The position numbers and the translations under genes are program-made. The notes beneath the pieces were generated by a model. It was not told the DNA's origin and did not search any database. It saw nothing but the letters and a program-made list of their open reading frames with translations. Source: an uncultured Prevotellaceae bacterium (GTDB lineage: Bacteria > Bacteroidota > Bacteroidia > Bacteroidales > Bacteroidaceae). Taken from it: a stretch of DNA of 64,000 bases. The stretch is taken from positions 158,253-222,252 of the forward strand of contig CACYXD010000001.1 in the NCBI GenBank assembly GCA_902778255.1, given 5' to 3'. This document shows, piece after piece, positions 1-9,665 of this stretch (its first letter is position 1; every line of letters starts with the position of its first letter).

Positions 1-574
1 ACTGTAATTCCAATTGTGTTTTCAATGTAAACATTTGTATAACCATTACTAATTGATATATGCCTGTCACAAGCCATATCATCAATGGAATAAGGGTTAA
101 TCTTGGTATTTTTATTTTTATTATATTTAAGTATTTCTCACTTATCAGAATTAATAATACAATCAAAAGAGTAATAATATATGTGATAATACTGGCTGCA
201 GATAAGGCATATGTAGAAAAAAACTCTGAAGTTTCGTTGCTATTTGTCTCATAGATAAGAAGTAGTATACACGGACTGATCATCGTATCAAAGTTAAGTA
301 TGAGGAAAATATTGATAGTAAAGAGTATGATAGCTATACAATAGATAATTAATCTAGTAATGTTGGATGTTATCATACAACATAACCATGCTATCAGAGC
401 TGGCATTGCCGTCATAAATATCAGCCATCCAATCAATCGCAATGGTGGACAATAATCACCTAAGACAATAGAACAATATGTCCATCCTGGAATGGTAAAC
501 AGTATTAAGAACAAAAGAAAGACGAATGGTCTGTTGTTAATAGGATCTAATATGAAATGTTGTAGTCTATTCAT
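1..574 (-). CDS. Sulfatase / phosphoethanolamine transferase-like membrane protein, N-terminal part
   Basis: An open frame starts with ATG at 574 and runs off the window edge, so only about 191 N-terminal residues are visible. The translation begins MNRLQHFILDPINN and has about five hydrophobic segments. Between segments it carries the stretch FDTMISP followed by YETNSNETSEFFS. That pattern is typical of the membrane domain of EptA/CptA-type phosphoethanolamine transferases of the sulfatase superfamily, which decorate lipid A or glycans in the inner membrane with the active site in the periplasm. The catalytic domain is outside the window, so function rests on the N-terminal half only. It lies 9 bp downstream of the acyltransferase gene in the same direction, which suggests one surface-modification operon. 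An unrelated polytopic membrane protein is the main alternative. Confidence 0.75.
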   Translation of the reverse strand, partial: MNRLQHFILDPINNRPFVFLLFLILFTIPGWTYCSIVLGDYCPPLRLIGWLIFMTAMPALIAWLCCMITSNITRLIIYCIAIILFTINIFLILNFDTMISPCILLLIYETNSNETSEFFSTYALSAASIITYIITLLIVLLILISEKYLNIIKIKIPRLTLIPLMIWLVTGIYQLVMVIQMFTLKTQLELQ

Positions 575-583
575 AATATAAAT

Positions 584-1633
584 CTATTTCTTTTGTATGT
601 TTTTTGATGGTATTATCACTAGTGACAATTTATCATTGATGTAGGTTATCATCAGTGATATAGTAAAACTACATATCACAAGTATCAAAAATATGATGGG
701 TGAATAGCGAAAACTATAAATAAAATCAGTGAAGAAATAATGGCTCAGATACATGTGTACCATCCACATTCCCATTGAGTATTTCCCTATGATGCTTATT
801 ATTTTAAGTTTTGATTGTTTGATTGATAGCTTAATAAATAAACAAATAAAAGCTATTGCATAGAGCGTGTCTAAAGCTTGAGAATCCATTAGGCATTTTA
901 ATGCAATAACAAGAAACAATAAAAATGCTGTAAGTAGTTTATTTTGCTCTAATATTTTCCATTTTGGATGTTTCAAAATAGATGTTCTTTGAATGATAAT
1001 ACCACAGGTAAATGGGAAAAAGTATTGTAAATACTGAAGCAGATGACCATATATAGAATCATATCCTATTTCGTTGATATGATTTTTAATGATATATCCT
1101 GTCACTCCATATATCAGTCCTGTAACAATAAGAGCTGTTAAATATGACTTTTTGTATTCTATTATTCTTATTAATAGAATTGAAGAAAGACAAATCATGG
1201 TATATGGAAATAAGAACCACATAGATAAGTTGTATGAATCAGAGTAGGATGTGATATTTCCTATTAGTTTCCATATATCTCCAGGATAATTTTCATTTCC
1301 AATAAAATGTCCTATGCTGACAAATATTAACAAACTTATCCAATATGCAGTAAAAATATGAAGCAATCTTTTTGCTTGACCATTCATTGAAAGTTTTCCA
1401 TTTGTATATATGTAACTGATACCATAACCACTTAGAATAAAAAAGAACGGTACAGGTCTGCAACATCTGGTAATGATATACTCTATTGGATAGTTTCCAA
1501 TGTAGAAGAGTGGTTGATATGGTTCATTCAATAAATCAGAATGGAAATTATGAATCAACCCATTGAACAGGTGTAGAAATAGCATCATAAGAATTGCTAT
1601 GCCTTTTATGATGGTAGATTCGTCTTTTGTCAT
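584..1633 (-). CDS. Acyltransferase family 3 (OafA/YrhL-like) membrane protein
   Basis: This 349-residue protein opens with MTKDESTIIKGIAILMMLFLHL, the usual first helix of acyltransferase-3 proteins with the conserved His at its end. It continues with about ten hydrophobic segments, including FFILSGYGISYIY, matching the conserved 'FF.lSGy' signature. Family members transfer acetyl or other acyl groups to cell-surface glycans at the inner membrane; the acceptor cannot be predicted here. Its start overlaps the end of the upstream membrane protein by 4 bp (ATGA), so the two are probably translationally coupled. The neighbouring sulfatase-like gene also points to surface glycan decoration. The base composition is noticeably AT-rich compared with the housekeeping genes that follow. 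Confidence 0.85.
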   Translation of the reverse strand: MTKDESTIIKGIAILMMLFLHLFNGLIHNFHSDLLNEPYQPLFYIGNYPIEYIITRCCRPVPFFFILSGYGISYIYTNGKLSMNGQAKRLLHIFTAYWISLLIFVSIGHFIGNENYPGDIWKLIGNITSYSDSYNLSMWFLFPYTMICLSSILLIRIIEYKKSYLTALIVTGLIYGVTGYIIKNHINEIGYDSIYGHLLQYLQYFFPFTCGIIIQRTSILKHPKWKILEQNKLLTAFLLFLVIALKCLMDSQALDTLYAIAFICLFIKLSIKQSKLKIISIIGKYSMGMWMVHMYLSHYFFTDFIYSFRYSPIIFLILVICSFTISLMITYINDKLSLVIIPSKNIQKK

Positions 1634-3063
1634 TTGACAACATTAATATCTTTATGATTAACAATCCATACACATTGATATTCTGTATTATTCAGAATTT
1701 TTGAGCTTAGTTCAAGCACTTGCTGTCTGGCATTATTACTACGTGCTATAGTGGTATCTCGTATTTCTTCTGGCCATTGATAATCAGTTTCATATTGTGC
1801 TGCCCTACCCCATCCGAAAGCCTCATTGGGTATTACGCAGAAGGACGAGAGTTTAGGATAATTATCCTCTATGATAATCACATAGACGGACTTTACTGGT
1901 TTACCAGTCTTTTCTATAGCTTCCTGACTCATTGTTTTGCCCACCAGACCCGATTTTATTGATTCATGGATAAGGTGTCCGTCTATAGTTATTGATGCGG
2001 TCAGAAAGAGTATAAATGATATTATAAGCGGCTTGATGGATTGTTGTTGATAGTTTTGAATGGTGTTAGCAATTATGATACATACAAAAACCAATCCTGC
2101 ATAGGTATGCATCATACTAAATACAGTAAGTAGATGAGGGCCAACGGCTATTATCAAACATATAATGGTGGCCATCATTTTCTTTTCTATCAATAGTCTG
2201 TGTTTTTTGATAAAGATAAAAAAGAAAAACGGTAGTGTCAACAGTAGACTGACAATAGCTAATAATAGGTTTCTGTTAGGTGCGTGTAATAGGTAAATAT
2301 AATCAACGGTAACAAAACTTGTAAATAGGAATTTAATAGTATTGGCAACTACTTTTAATATTCCAGGTTCATAATCCGGATGGATGATGATATTCTTTGG
2401 CAAGAGTATGATGGTCAGCGCATAAACCATCACAATGCCTATACCTATGATGATGTCTTTTTTAAGCGTTTTTTTGTCAATGAAGTCAAAACCGAAAGCT
2501 AATATCGGACAGATAAATGCCCACATCAGTCCGTTCTCCTTACAAAGTGTAGCCAAGAAGATAAGAGGTACCAATAGGTAGTATTTTGTACTTTTTGGTT
2601 TGATATAAATAAGGAATGCAATGATACCAACTAACAGTGCAAAGACCTGATTCTGACTATCTACGGCTGTAACAGTGGCCATAGTAGCTGGCATGACGAA
2701 GAAAAATAGCGTTACGATGTTTTTTACTATATGGTTGAATCCTAATTTTTCAAGCAACTTGAAGATAGCTATTGAACAAAGTAAGTGTCCCAATATAACT
2801 AAGCAATGGTTCCATGTAGGATAAAGCAGTTGTGGGTTGCGTCCTGCCACATATCCTATCCATGTGTCGAATGGTCTCCAATGGTAACCGTAAAAAAGAA
2901 AATGTTCTTTGATGAAGAATGTCCTGAAGTCAGGCGTAGTCATACTGAACCAGTCATCATGTGTAGGCATTATCTGTAGTACACCATACAGTAATAATGG
3001 TGTCAGTACAATAACGATTATGACACCCCAGTACAGCTGTATGATGCCTTTAACAGATTTCAT
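1630..3063 (-). CDS. Polytopic membrane protein, possible GT-C glycosyltransferase
   Basis: The product has 477 residues with ten or more hydrophobic segments. The first loop after helix 1 contains THDDW, a pair of acidic residues in the position where GT-C fold glycosyltransferases (ArnT/GT39-like) carry their catalytic Asp. A soluble tail of about 100 residues follows the last helix. I do not recognise a named family, so glycosyltransferase is an inference from topology and the acidic loop. Its first codon overlaps the end of porZ (3060-3063) and its end overlaps the acyltransferase start, giving a tightly coupled porZ - membrane protein - acyltransferase series. The downstream surface-modification genes fit a role in polysaccharide or LPS modification. 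Confidence 0.7.
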   Translation of the reverse strand: MKSVKGIIQLYWGVIIVIVLTPLLLYGVLQIMPTHDDWFSMTTPDFRTFFIKEHFLFYGYHWRPFDTWIGYVAGRNPQLLYPTWNHCLVILGHLLCSIAIFKLLEKLGFNHIVKNIVTLFFFVMPATMATVTAVDSQNQVFALLVGIIAFLIYIKPKSTKYYLLVPLIFLATLCKENGLMWAFICPILAFGFDFIDKKTLKKDIIIGIGIVMVYALTIILLPKNIIIHPDYEPGILKVVANTIKFLFTSFVTVDYIYLLHAPNRNLLLAIVSLLLTLPFFFFIFIKKHRLLIEKKMMATIICLIIAVGPHLLTVFSMMHTYAGLVFVCIIIANTIQNYQQQSIKPLIISFILFLTASITIDGHLIHESIKSGLVGKTMSQEAIEKTGKPVKSVYVIIIEDNYPKLSSFCVIPNEAFGWGRAAQYETDYQWPEEIRDTTIARSNNARQQVLELSSKILNNTEYQCVWIVNHKDINVVK

Positions 3064-5084
3064 CTTACTATGGCTATCTTTGTGACAACACCCTTTTCAC
3101 CCTTACTGGTAGCTGCTGCGACCATATAGATACCGCTAGCCACCTGTTTTCCTTGCATATCGCAACCGTCCCATGTGAAGGTACCGCCATTTGAGCGTCC
3201 CTGAGCCACTAATTTGCCATTATTGGTAAGAATCTTCACGTCGGCATCATATGACAATCCTACGACGGTTATAAGGCCTGTATAGCCTGGTTCTACGGGA
3301 TTAGGATAGGCATAGACATCATCTTCGTTCATTTCTGAGCTTGGTTCCGTAGCATCACTCATATACGAACAGAGTCCCATGTCGGTAGAGAAGAATACTT
3401 CTCCCGTTTGATGATTGATAGCAATAGCCTGTACGACATCAGACAGCAAATCACTATTGCTCTTAGTGAAATGTTGTACTTGTGTCAAATTATCATCACT
3501 GATAAGGTAGGCTCCATTACCATTTGTACCTATCCATTTTCGGTTACCGCCATCAATGACAATAGAAGTGACATTAACGCCATAAAGGAGATAGTCGGCA
3601 TTATTAGTACCATCATTTCGAGGTACTTTGAACTGTGTGAAATAGGGACTGTCGGCATCTATCTGTGAACTCTCTATGATAAGCGGCCCACGATTGGTAC
3701 CAACCCATATATTACCGTTTCTGTCTTCAGTAGAACATGTTACATCAATGATGTTCTCAATATTTATACCATCTTGATTAACAAAATCAGTAAATGATTT
3801 CAGCGTTTTTGTCTGCAGATTATAGCGATATACTGACGGAATAAACCAGTTGTGATTAACAAACCACAGGCAGCCATCATTATCAAACCTCATGTCAGAT
3901 AAAACACCTAAACTCTTATCTTGAAATCCACTTTGGTCAAGTTGCATCAGCTTTGGAATCTTATAAGAAGTAAAGTTACCATTTTGATCCATGCTGATGA
4001 GTGATTGTGTGGGTGCTTGACTATTAAAGAGCCATAAGGTACCATCGTTTCCGAATTTCACACCTGTGACAAGTTGATAATTATCGTCAGTACCATTAAA
4101 TGGTTCAATAAGACTATTTGTGTTGTTATAGAACTTGGTAAATTTTCCATTACGAAACTCATACAGACCATTATTACTTGCTACAGCAATATGGGAAGTA
4201 TCAGTGGGGTCTATGTCAAGGGCATGATGCAGATAATATCTGCGTCCTGTTATTGTGGCTATATCGTCCTGATAGATTTGCCAGTTATCATTATCATATA
4301 CCTGTACACAAGCATTGCTTATGCCATCATCTTTTCCGCCACAGGAATATAGTCGTCCGTATTGGAATTTCAGATAGTTGAACAGGTTGGATTTTGGTCC
4401 ATCTAGTTTTAGTGTTTTGACAATATTGATATAAGTGTTCCAGTCGGCAAGATTCTCATTGAAGACAGGATAAGTATCAGTTTTTGTCCAGTTATTCTGA
4501 TCAACCAAGTTATCGCTAAGCATTGCGGTTATAACGATACCTGCTTGGTTACGTGCATAGATATGTGTGTTGTCGAATGTGACGGCTTGTATGTTCTGGT
4601 TTAGCATATAGGTCTCACTAATCTCAGCGCGCTCCATATTGACTTTAATAATGCCGAATGTCATACAGAGGTAGGCATATTGCTGGTAGATATCAATACG
4701 ATTGACGGTTTTACTCTCTATCATAGTCTTGGTATATAGAGAACTAAGATTAGTGACGTTCTCTTGCAGATCCATCAGATCGATGTTTCCGTTCTGATAA
4801 ACGATAATCAATCGTTTGGCCTGCTGGTTCCATGCAATATAAGAAATATAAGTATCACTGAGAGCGTTGACTTTATCATAGGTAGTGATACTGTGGTCGT
4901 TGAGATTATAGCTATAAAGACTGTTTGAGGCACGCACAAAGAGCGTGTTATTGCCTGCTTTTACTATCTGCTGTGGCTCGTAATACGACATAAAGGCCCG
5001 CCAAGTACCTACTTGCGCCATTGACCATTGACCATTGACCATTGACACCAGTGCAAGAAAAATTATGAGGGCCAGTCTTTTCAT
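3060..5084 (-). CDS. porZ: PorZ-like type IX secretion beta-propeller protein
   Basis: The 674-residue protein starts with a signal peptide (MKRLALIIFLALVSMVNG) and goes straight into VGTWRAFMSYY, then NDHSITTYDKVNALSD and GNIDLMDLQENV. These motifs are characteristic of PorZ, the surface component of the T9SS attachment complex that presents A-LPS to the sortase. Two propeller domains made of two-component-regulator-propeller-like blades follow (for example GTLWLFNS, GNIWVGTN, RKWIGTNGNG). The last ~85 residues (YAYPNPVEPGYTG ... GIYMVAA) form a type A T9SS C-terminal domain. PorZ in Porphyromonas gingivalis is about 100 residues longer. It sits downstream of rdgB by 9 bp. Four heptanucleotide repeats lie inside the signal-peptide codons (see repeat entry). 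Confidence 0.88.
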   Translation of the reverse strand: MKRLALIIFLALVSMVNGQWSMAQVGTWRAFMSYYEPQQIVKAGNNTLFVRASNSLYSYNLNDHSITTYDKVNALSDTYISYIAWNQQAKRLIIVYQNGNIDLMDLQENVTNLSSLYTKTMIESKTVNRIDIYQQYAYLCMTFGIIKVNMERAEISETYMLNQNIQAVTFDNTHIYARNQAGIVITAMLSDNLVDQNNWTKTDTYPVFNENLADWNTYINIVKTLKLDGPKSNLFNYLKFQYGRLYSCGGKDDGISNACVQVYDNDNWQIYQDDIATITGRRYYLHHALDIDPTDTSHIAVASNNGLYEFRNGKFTKFYNNTNSLIEPFNGTDDNYQLVTGVKFGNDGTLWLFNSQAPTQSLISMDQNGNFTSYKIPKLMQLDQSGFQDKSLGVLSDMRFDNDGCLWFVNHNWFIPSVYRYNLQTKTLKSFTDFVNQDGINIENIIDVTCSTEDRNGNIWVGTNRGPLIIESSQIDADSPYFTQFKVPRNDGTNNADYLLYGVNVTSIVIDGGNRKWIGTNGNGAYLISDDNLTQVQHFTKSNSDLLSDVVQAIAINHQTGEVFFSTDMGLCSYMSDATEPSSEMNEDDVYAYPNPVEPGYTGLITVVGLSYDADVKILTNNGKLVAQGRSNGGTFTWDGCDMQGKQVASGIYMVAAATSKGEKGVVTKIAIVR
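5019..5046 (-). repeat. Four tandem heptanucleotides in the porZ signal-peptide codons
   Basis: The unit GTCAATG (read on the gene strand) is repeated four times without interruption, encoding the end of the signal peptide (SMVNGQWSMA). Since 7 is not a multiple of 3, gain or loss of one unit would shift the reading frame of porZ close to its start. This is what the sequence shows; phase variation is only an inference. Confidence 0.9.
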
Positions 5085-5093
5085 ACCATATAC

Positions 5094-5714
5094 TTATTTA
5101 ATGAGATAATCTGCCAGTTTTGCTGTAGCTCGTCCGCGATGACTGATACCGTTTTTCTGTTCGGCAGTCATCTCAGCAAAGGTATGTTCAAAGCCGTCAG
5201 GACGGAAGATAGGGTCATAGCCGAAGCCCTCTGCCCCACTCCGCTCTGTTGTAATCTCACCATTAACGATACCTTCGAAAAGATGTTCCTGCTTGATACT
5301 GTTGCACCCACAGGGGCATATATTCTTTTTCTGGATAAGGGCGATGACGGTGCGGAAGCGCGCTTTACGGTTATCTTTGTCCTTGAGTTCACGCAGCAAA
5401 CGAGCCATATTAGCCTCGCTGTCGTGACTGTCAGCACCAGATTCCATGCTGGCATAACGAGCACTATAGATACCAGGCGCACCATTCAGTGCCTCCACCT
5501 CAAGCCCCGTATCATCAGCAAAGCAGTCAATATGATAATGGTCGTATACATAACGGGCTTTTTGCAGGGCATTCTCTTCTAGGGTCTGTCCTGTCTCAGG
5601 GATATCCACGTCACAACCAATATCCTTTAGAGAGAGTACCTCTACCCTATCGCCCAGTATCTGACGTATCTCCTGTAGTTTGTGCAGGTTGTTGGTGGCG
5701 AATACTATCTTCAT
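5094..5714 (-). CDS. rdgB: XTP/dITP diphosphatase (RdgB/HAM1)
   Basis: The 206-residue product hydrolyses non-canonical purine nucleoside triphosphates (ITP, dITP, XTP) in the cytoplasm, keeping hypoxanthine and xanthine out of DNA and RNA. It shows the canonical start [16 protein letters not shown], the acidic motif [24 protein letters not shown] (trimmed to its core [11 protein letters not shown]) around residues 67-90, and the C-terminal substrate loop GYDPIF ... NGISHRGRA. Length is standard for the family. Its start lies 68 bp inside the 3' end of yitT, an unusually long same-strand overlap. porZ follows 9 bp downstream, so it is probably part of a leuS-yitT-rdgB-porZ transcription unit. 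Confidence 0.96.
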   Translation of the reverse strand: MKIVFATNNLHKLQEIRQILGDRVEVLSLKDIGCDVDIPETGQTLEENALQKARYVYDHYHIDCFADDTGLEVEALNGAPGIYSARYASMESGADSHDSEANMARLLRELKDKDNRKARFRTVIALIQKKNICPCGCNSIKQEHLFEGIVNGEITTERSGAEGFGYDPIFRPDGFEHTFAEMTAEQKNGISHRGRATAKLADYLIK

Positions 5715-6636
5715 TTTTTATATTTACTTTCATTTCATCAAAGCCTTCACCATAGACACCAATGACGGCACTCTGTGATACAAAGGCATTGGGGTCAATC
5801 ATCTTGATGAGTCGGAACATACTGATACTCTCATTCTTCCTAGCCAATATACAGAGCACCTTCACTTCCTTGCCTGTGTACCAGCCGTGACCATCCAGGA
5901 TAGTGACACCATGTTTTGTCTGAGTGCCAATAGCATTGGCTATCTCCTGCCATTTCCTTGAAAATATCATGAACTGCACAGACTGACGGCTACGGTTCAT
6001 GGTGTAGTCGAGTACGTAGTTCTCCATCGCCATCACACAGAAACCGAAAGTCACCTTATGGGCACGCTCGATATAATCACCGAACTGCGGAAAGAACATA
6101 CAGGAACCGATGATACAGAAATCGGCAGTAAAGAGCACGCTGCCGAGTGAAATATTGCTTCTATACTTATTGACACTGGCAGCAATAATGTCAGTACCAC
6201 CTGTCGACCCGTTATTAGAGAATACAGTGGCTAGCGCTATGCCAGTGACTACACAGCCAATAATCATGGAGATGAACTCCTGTCCTTCGCCCATGAGTTT
6301 GAAAGGCAGTCCGTTGTCTTGCTTTGGCAGGATGTCCTGTGCGAATTTCAGCATGAAAGCAAGCATGAAGATGGCATAGATAGTCTTCATTAGGAACTTG
6401 AAGCCCAGTATTTTCAAGGCAACAATGAGCAGCAGTCCATTGATGATCAGGTAGGTATTCTCCAGATGAAATCCTGTGGCATAGTAGATGATAGCCGAGA
6501 GACCTGTCACACCGCCTGTCACTATCTCGTATGGCATGAGAAAGATGGTGAAGGCGATGGTGTACATCAGCAGACCAAGGGTGATGAAGAAATAGTCCTT
6601 GGTCTCGTTCCAGATGATCTTATGCTGAATAGTCAT
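5647..6636 (-). CDS. YitT family membrane protein (DUF161/DUF2179)
   Basis: The 329-residue protein has five to six hydrophobic segments in its first 200 residues, including [15 protein letters not shown] and [12 protein letters not shown], both typical of the YitT (DUF161) transporter-like domain. The C-terminal soluble DUF2179 domain ends at [18 protein letters not shown]. The molecular substrate of this family is unknown. About 25 further residues after the conserved domain are read in a different frame through the first codons of rdgB, giving a 68-bp overlap. The extension is polar and low in conservation-like features, so the stop may have drifted. It lies 36 bp downstream of leuS, from which the AT-rich spacer with repeated ACAATTT motifs separates it. 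Confidence 0.9.
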   Translation of the reverse strand: MTIQHKIIWNETKDYFFITLGLLMYTIAFTIFLMPYEIVTGGVTGLSAIIYYATGFHLENTYLIINGLLLIVALKILGFKFLMKTIYAIFMLAFMLKFAQDILPKQDNGLPFKLMGEGQEFISMIIGCVVTGIALATVFSNNGSTGGTDIIAASVNKYRSNISLGSVLFTADFCIIGSCMFFPQFGDYIERAHKVTFGFCVMAMENYVLDYTMNRSRQSVQFMIFSRKWQEIANAIGTQTKHGVTILDGHGWYTGKEVKVLCILARKNESISMFRLIKMIDPNAFVSQSAVIGVYGEGFDEMKVNIKNEDSIRHQQPAQTTGDTSDTGR

Positions 6637-6672
6637 TTTAATTTACGATAGGACAATTTACAATTTTACAAT

Positions 6673-9522
6673 TTATTTGCCCAGTACAATGTTCACCATG
6701 CGCTTCGGCACGATAATAACCTTTACTATCTGCTTGTCTTCTAAGTATTTAGCCGTGCGCTCATCGCCACGAACCAATGCTTCGATAGAAGCATTATCGG
6801 CATCGGCAGCCACCTGAATCTCAAAGCGGGTCTTTCCGTTGAAGGCCACACCCATCTTTGCCTGACTCTCTACAAGGTACTGCTCGTCCCATGTAGGCCA
6901 TTGTGCATCGCAGACACTACCCTGCTCGCCCAGCATTTCCCATAGCTCTTCAGCGATATGAGGAGCGAATGGTGCAATGAGGATGACGAGGTTCTTAATC
7001 ATCTCCTTGCTCTTGCACTTCTGCTGTGAGAGTTCGTTGACGCAGATCATAAATGCCGAGATAGAGGTGTTGTAAGAGAACTGCTCAATATCCTGTGATA
7101 CCTTCTTGATGAGTTTATGGACGCTCTTCAAGTTGTCAGGCGTTGCGGCTGTTGCGGCTGAGTCGCAGCAAACAGAACTGCAGAGGTTCCAGAACTTCTT
7201 CAGGAAACGGTGACAGCCATCGATACCGTTGGTGTCCCAAGGCTTCGACTGCTCTACGGGACCGAGGAACATTTCGTAAAGACGCAGGGTGTCAGCACCA
7301 TACTTCTCGACAATCATATCAGGGTTGACCACATTGTACATCGACTTCGACATCTTTTCTACAGCCCAACCACAGATATACTTTCCATCCTCGAGGATAA
7401 ATTCAGCGTTGTTGTATTCAGGACGCCAAGCTTTGAAGGCCTCGATATCCAGCACATCGGCTGAGACGATGTTTACATCAACATGGATAGGCGTTGTCTC
7501 CTTGTAGTTATTACGTAGGTTCAGACTTACAAACTTACCCTTGTCCTGACCCTCGTCCTCAACACGATACACGAAGTTAGAACGTCCCTGAATCATACCC
7601 TGGTTAACGAGCTTCTTGAAGGGCTCTTCCTCGCATGAATAACCAGAGTCATAAAGGAACTTATTCCAGAAACGACTATAGATCAAGTGACCAGTAGCGT
7701 GCTCTGAACCACCTACGTATAGATCTACATTACGCCAATATTCATCAGCATCCTTACCTACAAGTGCTTTGTTGTTGTCTGGATCCATATAGCGCAGATA
7801 GTAAGCTGAAGAACCGGCAAAACCAGGCATGGTGTTCAGTTCAAGACGGAACACGGTCTTATTGTCGATTGCGGAACAATCGACCACTGTGTCAGTCTTG
7901 GTGTCCCAAGCCCATTTCTTGGCATGACCCAATGGGGGTTCGCCTGTTGCTGTGGGCTTATATTCATCAATCTCAGGGAGTTCCAAGGGCAGACATTCCT
8001 TTGGAATCATATAGGGCATATCATCCTTGTAATAGACAGGGAATGGCTCACCCCAGTAACGCTGACGACTGAAGATAGCGTCACGCAGGCGATAGTTCAC
8101 CTTGACACGTCCCAGGTTGTGCTCAGTAACGAATTTCTTCGTAGCTGCAATAGCCTCTTTTACGCTCAGGCCATTGAGTGAGAAACCATCGAGTGTGGTC
8201 TTTCCTGCAGCAGGTGAGTTCATCACCCTACCCTCTTTCGCATCGAAACTCTCCTCAGAGACATCGGCACCTTCTATCAATGGGATGATAGGCAGGTTGA
8301 AGTGCTTGGCAAAGGCATAGTCACGACTATCGTGAGCAGGCACAGCCATGATGGCACCTGTGCCGTAGCCAGCCAGCACATATTCAGAGATCCAAACAGG
8401 AATCTTGTCGCCAGTAAATGGATTAACGGCATACGAACCAGAGAACACACCTGTGACGCTGTGGTCCATCTGACGCTCGCGCTCAGTACGCTTCTTCACG
8501 TAAGCCAAGTATTCGTCAACAGCAGCCTTCTGATCGGCTGTAGTCAGTTCAGCTACTAACTCAGATTCAGGTGCCAGCACCATGAAGGTCACACCAAAGA
8601 TAGTATCGGCACGTGTGGTGAAGATAGTGAAGTGCTTCTCAGAATCGGCTACCTGGAACTCCATCTCTGTACCCTCAGAGCGACCAATCCAGTTGCGCTG
8701 AGCTTCCTTCAGGGAGTCAGTCCAGTCGATAGTCTCCAGTCCGTCGAGCAGACGCTGTGCATAAGCTGAAGTACGCAAGCACCACTGGCGCATCTTCTTC
8801 TGTTCTACGGGATAGCCACCACGCTCAGACACACCATTGATAACCTCGTCATTGGCCAGCACGGTGCCCAGAGCAGGACACCAGTTTACCATCGTTTCAG
8901 CCAGATAGGCAATACGATAGTTCATCAGCACTTCCTGCTTTTTCTTTTCAGAGAAGCCAGCCCAGTCGGCAGCAGTGAAATGCAGTTCCTCTGTACCCAA
9001 AGCGCCACAGTTCTCTGTACCCATTAGTTCGAAGTGCTCAATCAGTTTGATAGTAGGCTGAGCCTTGTGTGAAGAAGTGCTGTAGTAGCTCTTGAACATA
9101 CGCTGGAAGGCCCACTGTGTCCAGTGATAGTACTTAGGATCACAGGTACGCACTTCCCTACTCCAGTCGAAAGAGAAACCAATCTTATCCAATTGCTCAC
9201 GATAGCGGTTGATGTTCTGCTCTGTGGTAATAGCAGGATGCTGACCAGTCTGGATAGCATACTGTTCAGCAGGTAGTCCGTAAGCGTCGTAACCCATGGG
9301 ATTTAGTACGTTATAGCCCTGCAGGCGCTTGTAGCGGGCATAGATATCACTGGCGATATAGCCCAGAGGGTGACCAACGTGCAGTCCGGCTCCTGATGGA
9401 TAAGGGAACATATTCAGCACGTAGAATTTCTTTTTCTTCTCATCCTCAACTACGCGATAAATGCCGCTCTCGACCCATCGCTTCTGCCACTTTTTCTCAA
9501 TGTCTCTGAAGTTGTATTCCAT
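6673..9522 (-). CDS. leuS: Leucyl-tRNA synthetase
   Basis: This 949-residue class I aminoacyl-tRNA synthetase charges tRNA-Leu. The HIGH-type signature appears as [12 protein letters not shown] near residue 45 and the KMSKS loop as [14 protein letters not shown] near residue 715. The large CP1 editing domain lies between them, with the threonine-rich [13 protein letters not shown] and the [12 protein letters not shown] motif. The C-terminal anticodon-binding region contains [14 protein letters not shown]. The length matches Bacteroidota LeuRS, which is longer than the E. coli enzyme. A strong promoter lies just upstream (9555-9584) and diverges from the next gene, so leuS is probably the first gene of the minus-strand unit that continues through yitT, rdgB and porZ. 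Confidence 0.97.
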   Translation of the reverse strand: MEYNFRDIEKKWQKRWVESGIYRVVEDEKKKKFYVLNMFPYPSGAGLHVGHPLGYIASDIYARYKRLQGYNVLNPMGYDAYGLPAEQYAIQTGQHPAITTEQNINRYREQLDKIGFSFDWSREVRTCDPKYYHWTQWAFQRMFKSYYSTSSHKAQPTIKLIEHFELMGTENCGALGTEELHFTAADWAGFSEKKKQEVLMNYRIAYLAETMVNWCPALGTVLANDEVINGVSERGGYPVEQKKMRQWCLRTSAYAQRLLDGLETIDWTDSLKEAQRNWIGRSEGTEMEFQVADSEKHFTIFTTRADTIFGVTFMVLAPESELVAELTTADQKAAVDEYLAYVKKRTERERQMDHSVTGVFSGSYAVNPFTGDKIPVWISEYVLAGYGTGAIMAVPAHDSRDYAFAKHFNLPIIPLIEGADVSEESFDAKEGRVMNSPAAGKTTLDGFSLNGLSVKEAIAATKKFVTEHNLGRVKVNYRLRDAIFSRQRYWGEPFPVYYKDDMPYMIPKECLPLELPEIDEYKPTATGEPPLGHAKKWAWDTKTDTVVDCSAIDNKTVFRLELNTMPGFAGSSAYYLRYMDPDNNKALVGKDADEYWRNVDLYVGGSEHATGHLIYSRFWNKFLYDSGYSCEEEPFKKLVNQGMIQGRSNFVYRVEDEGQDKGKFVSLNLRNNYKETTPIHVDVNIVSADVLDIEAFKAWRPEYNNAEFILEDGKYICGWAVEKMSKSMYNVVNPDMIVEKYGADTLRLYEMFLGPVEQSKPWDTNGIDGCHRFLKKFWNLCSSVCCDSAATAATPDNLKSVHKLIKKVSQDIEQFSYNTSISAFMICVNELSQQKCKSKEMIKNLVILIAPFAPHIAEELWEMLGEQGSVCDAQWPTWDEQYLVESQAKMGVAFNGKTRFEIQVAADADNASIEALVRGDERTAKYLEDKQIVKVIIVPKRMVNIVLGK

Positions 9523-9554
9523 TTATTTTGTCTTATTTGTTGTTTCCTAACCTG

Positions 9555-9584
9555 CAAAATTACGATTTATCCGTGAGATAGCAA
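9555..9584 (-). promoter_or_regulatory. Promoter of leuS
   Basis: On the minus strand: TTG, a 19-bp spacer, then TAATTTTG, an exact match to the Bacteroidota -33/-7 pattern (TTG-N19..21-TAnnTTTG). It is located 33 bp upstream of the leuS start and diverges from the promoter at 9602. Confidence 0.8.
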
Positions 9585-9601
9585 AATCTTTTGCCAAAAA
9601 C

Positions 9602-9632
9602 TTTGTTGGTTCGATTTTATTTACTATATTTG
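9602..9632 (+). promoter_or_regulatory. Promoter of the DUF6359-type secreted protein gene
   Basis: TTTG, a 19-bp spacer and TATATTTG match the Bacteroidota promoter pattern. Because transcription would begin near 9637, the longer reading frame beginning at 9591 (TTG codon) cannot be the translated one; this supports a start at 9660 or 9666. Confidence 0.8.
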
Positions 9633-9665
9633 CAAACGAAAATTCAACTTAAATTATTAATGCTT

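Noticed and set aside
60-254. Plus-strand frame of 64 codons at the left edge
   Set aside because: It lies antisense to the sulfatase-like membrane gene, which is open across the whole interval.
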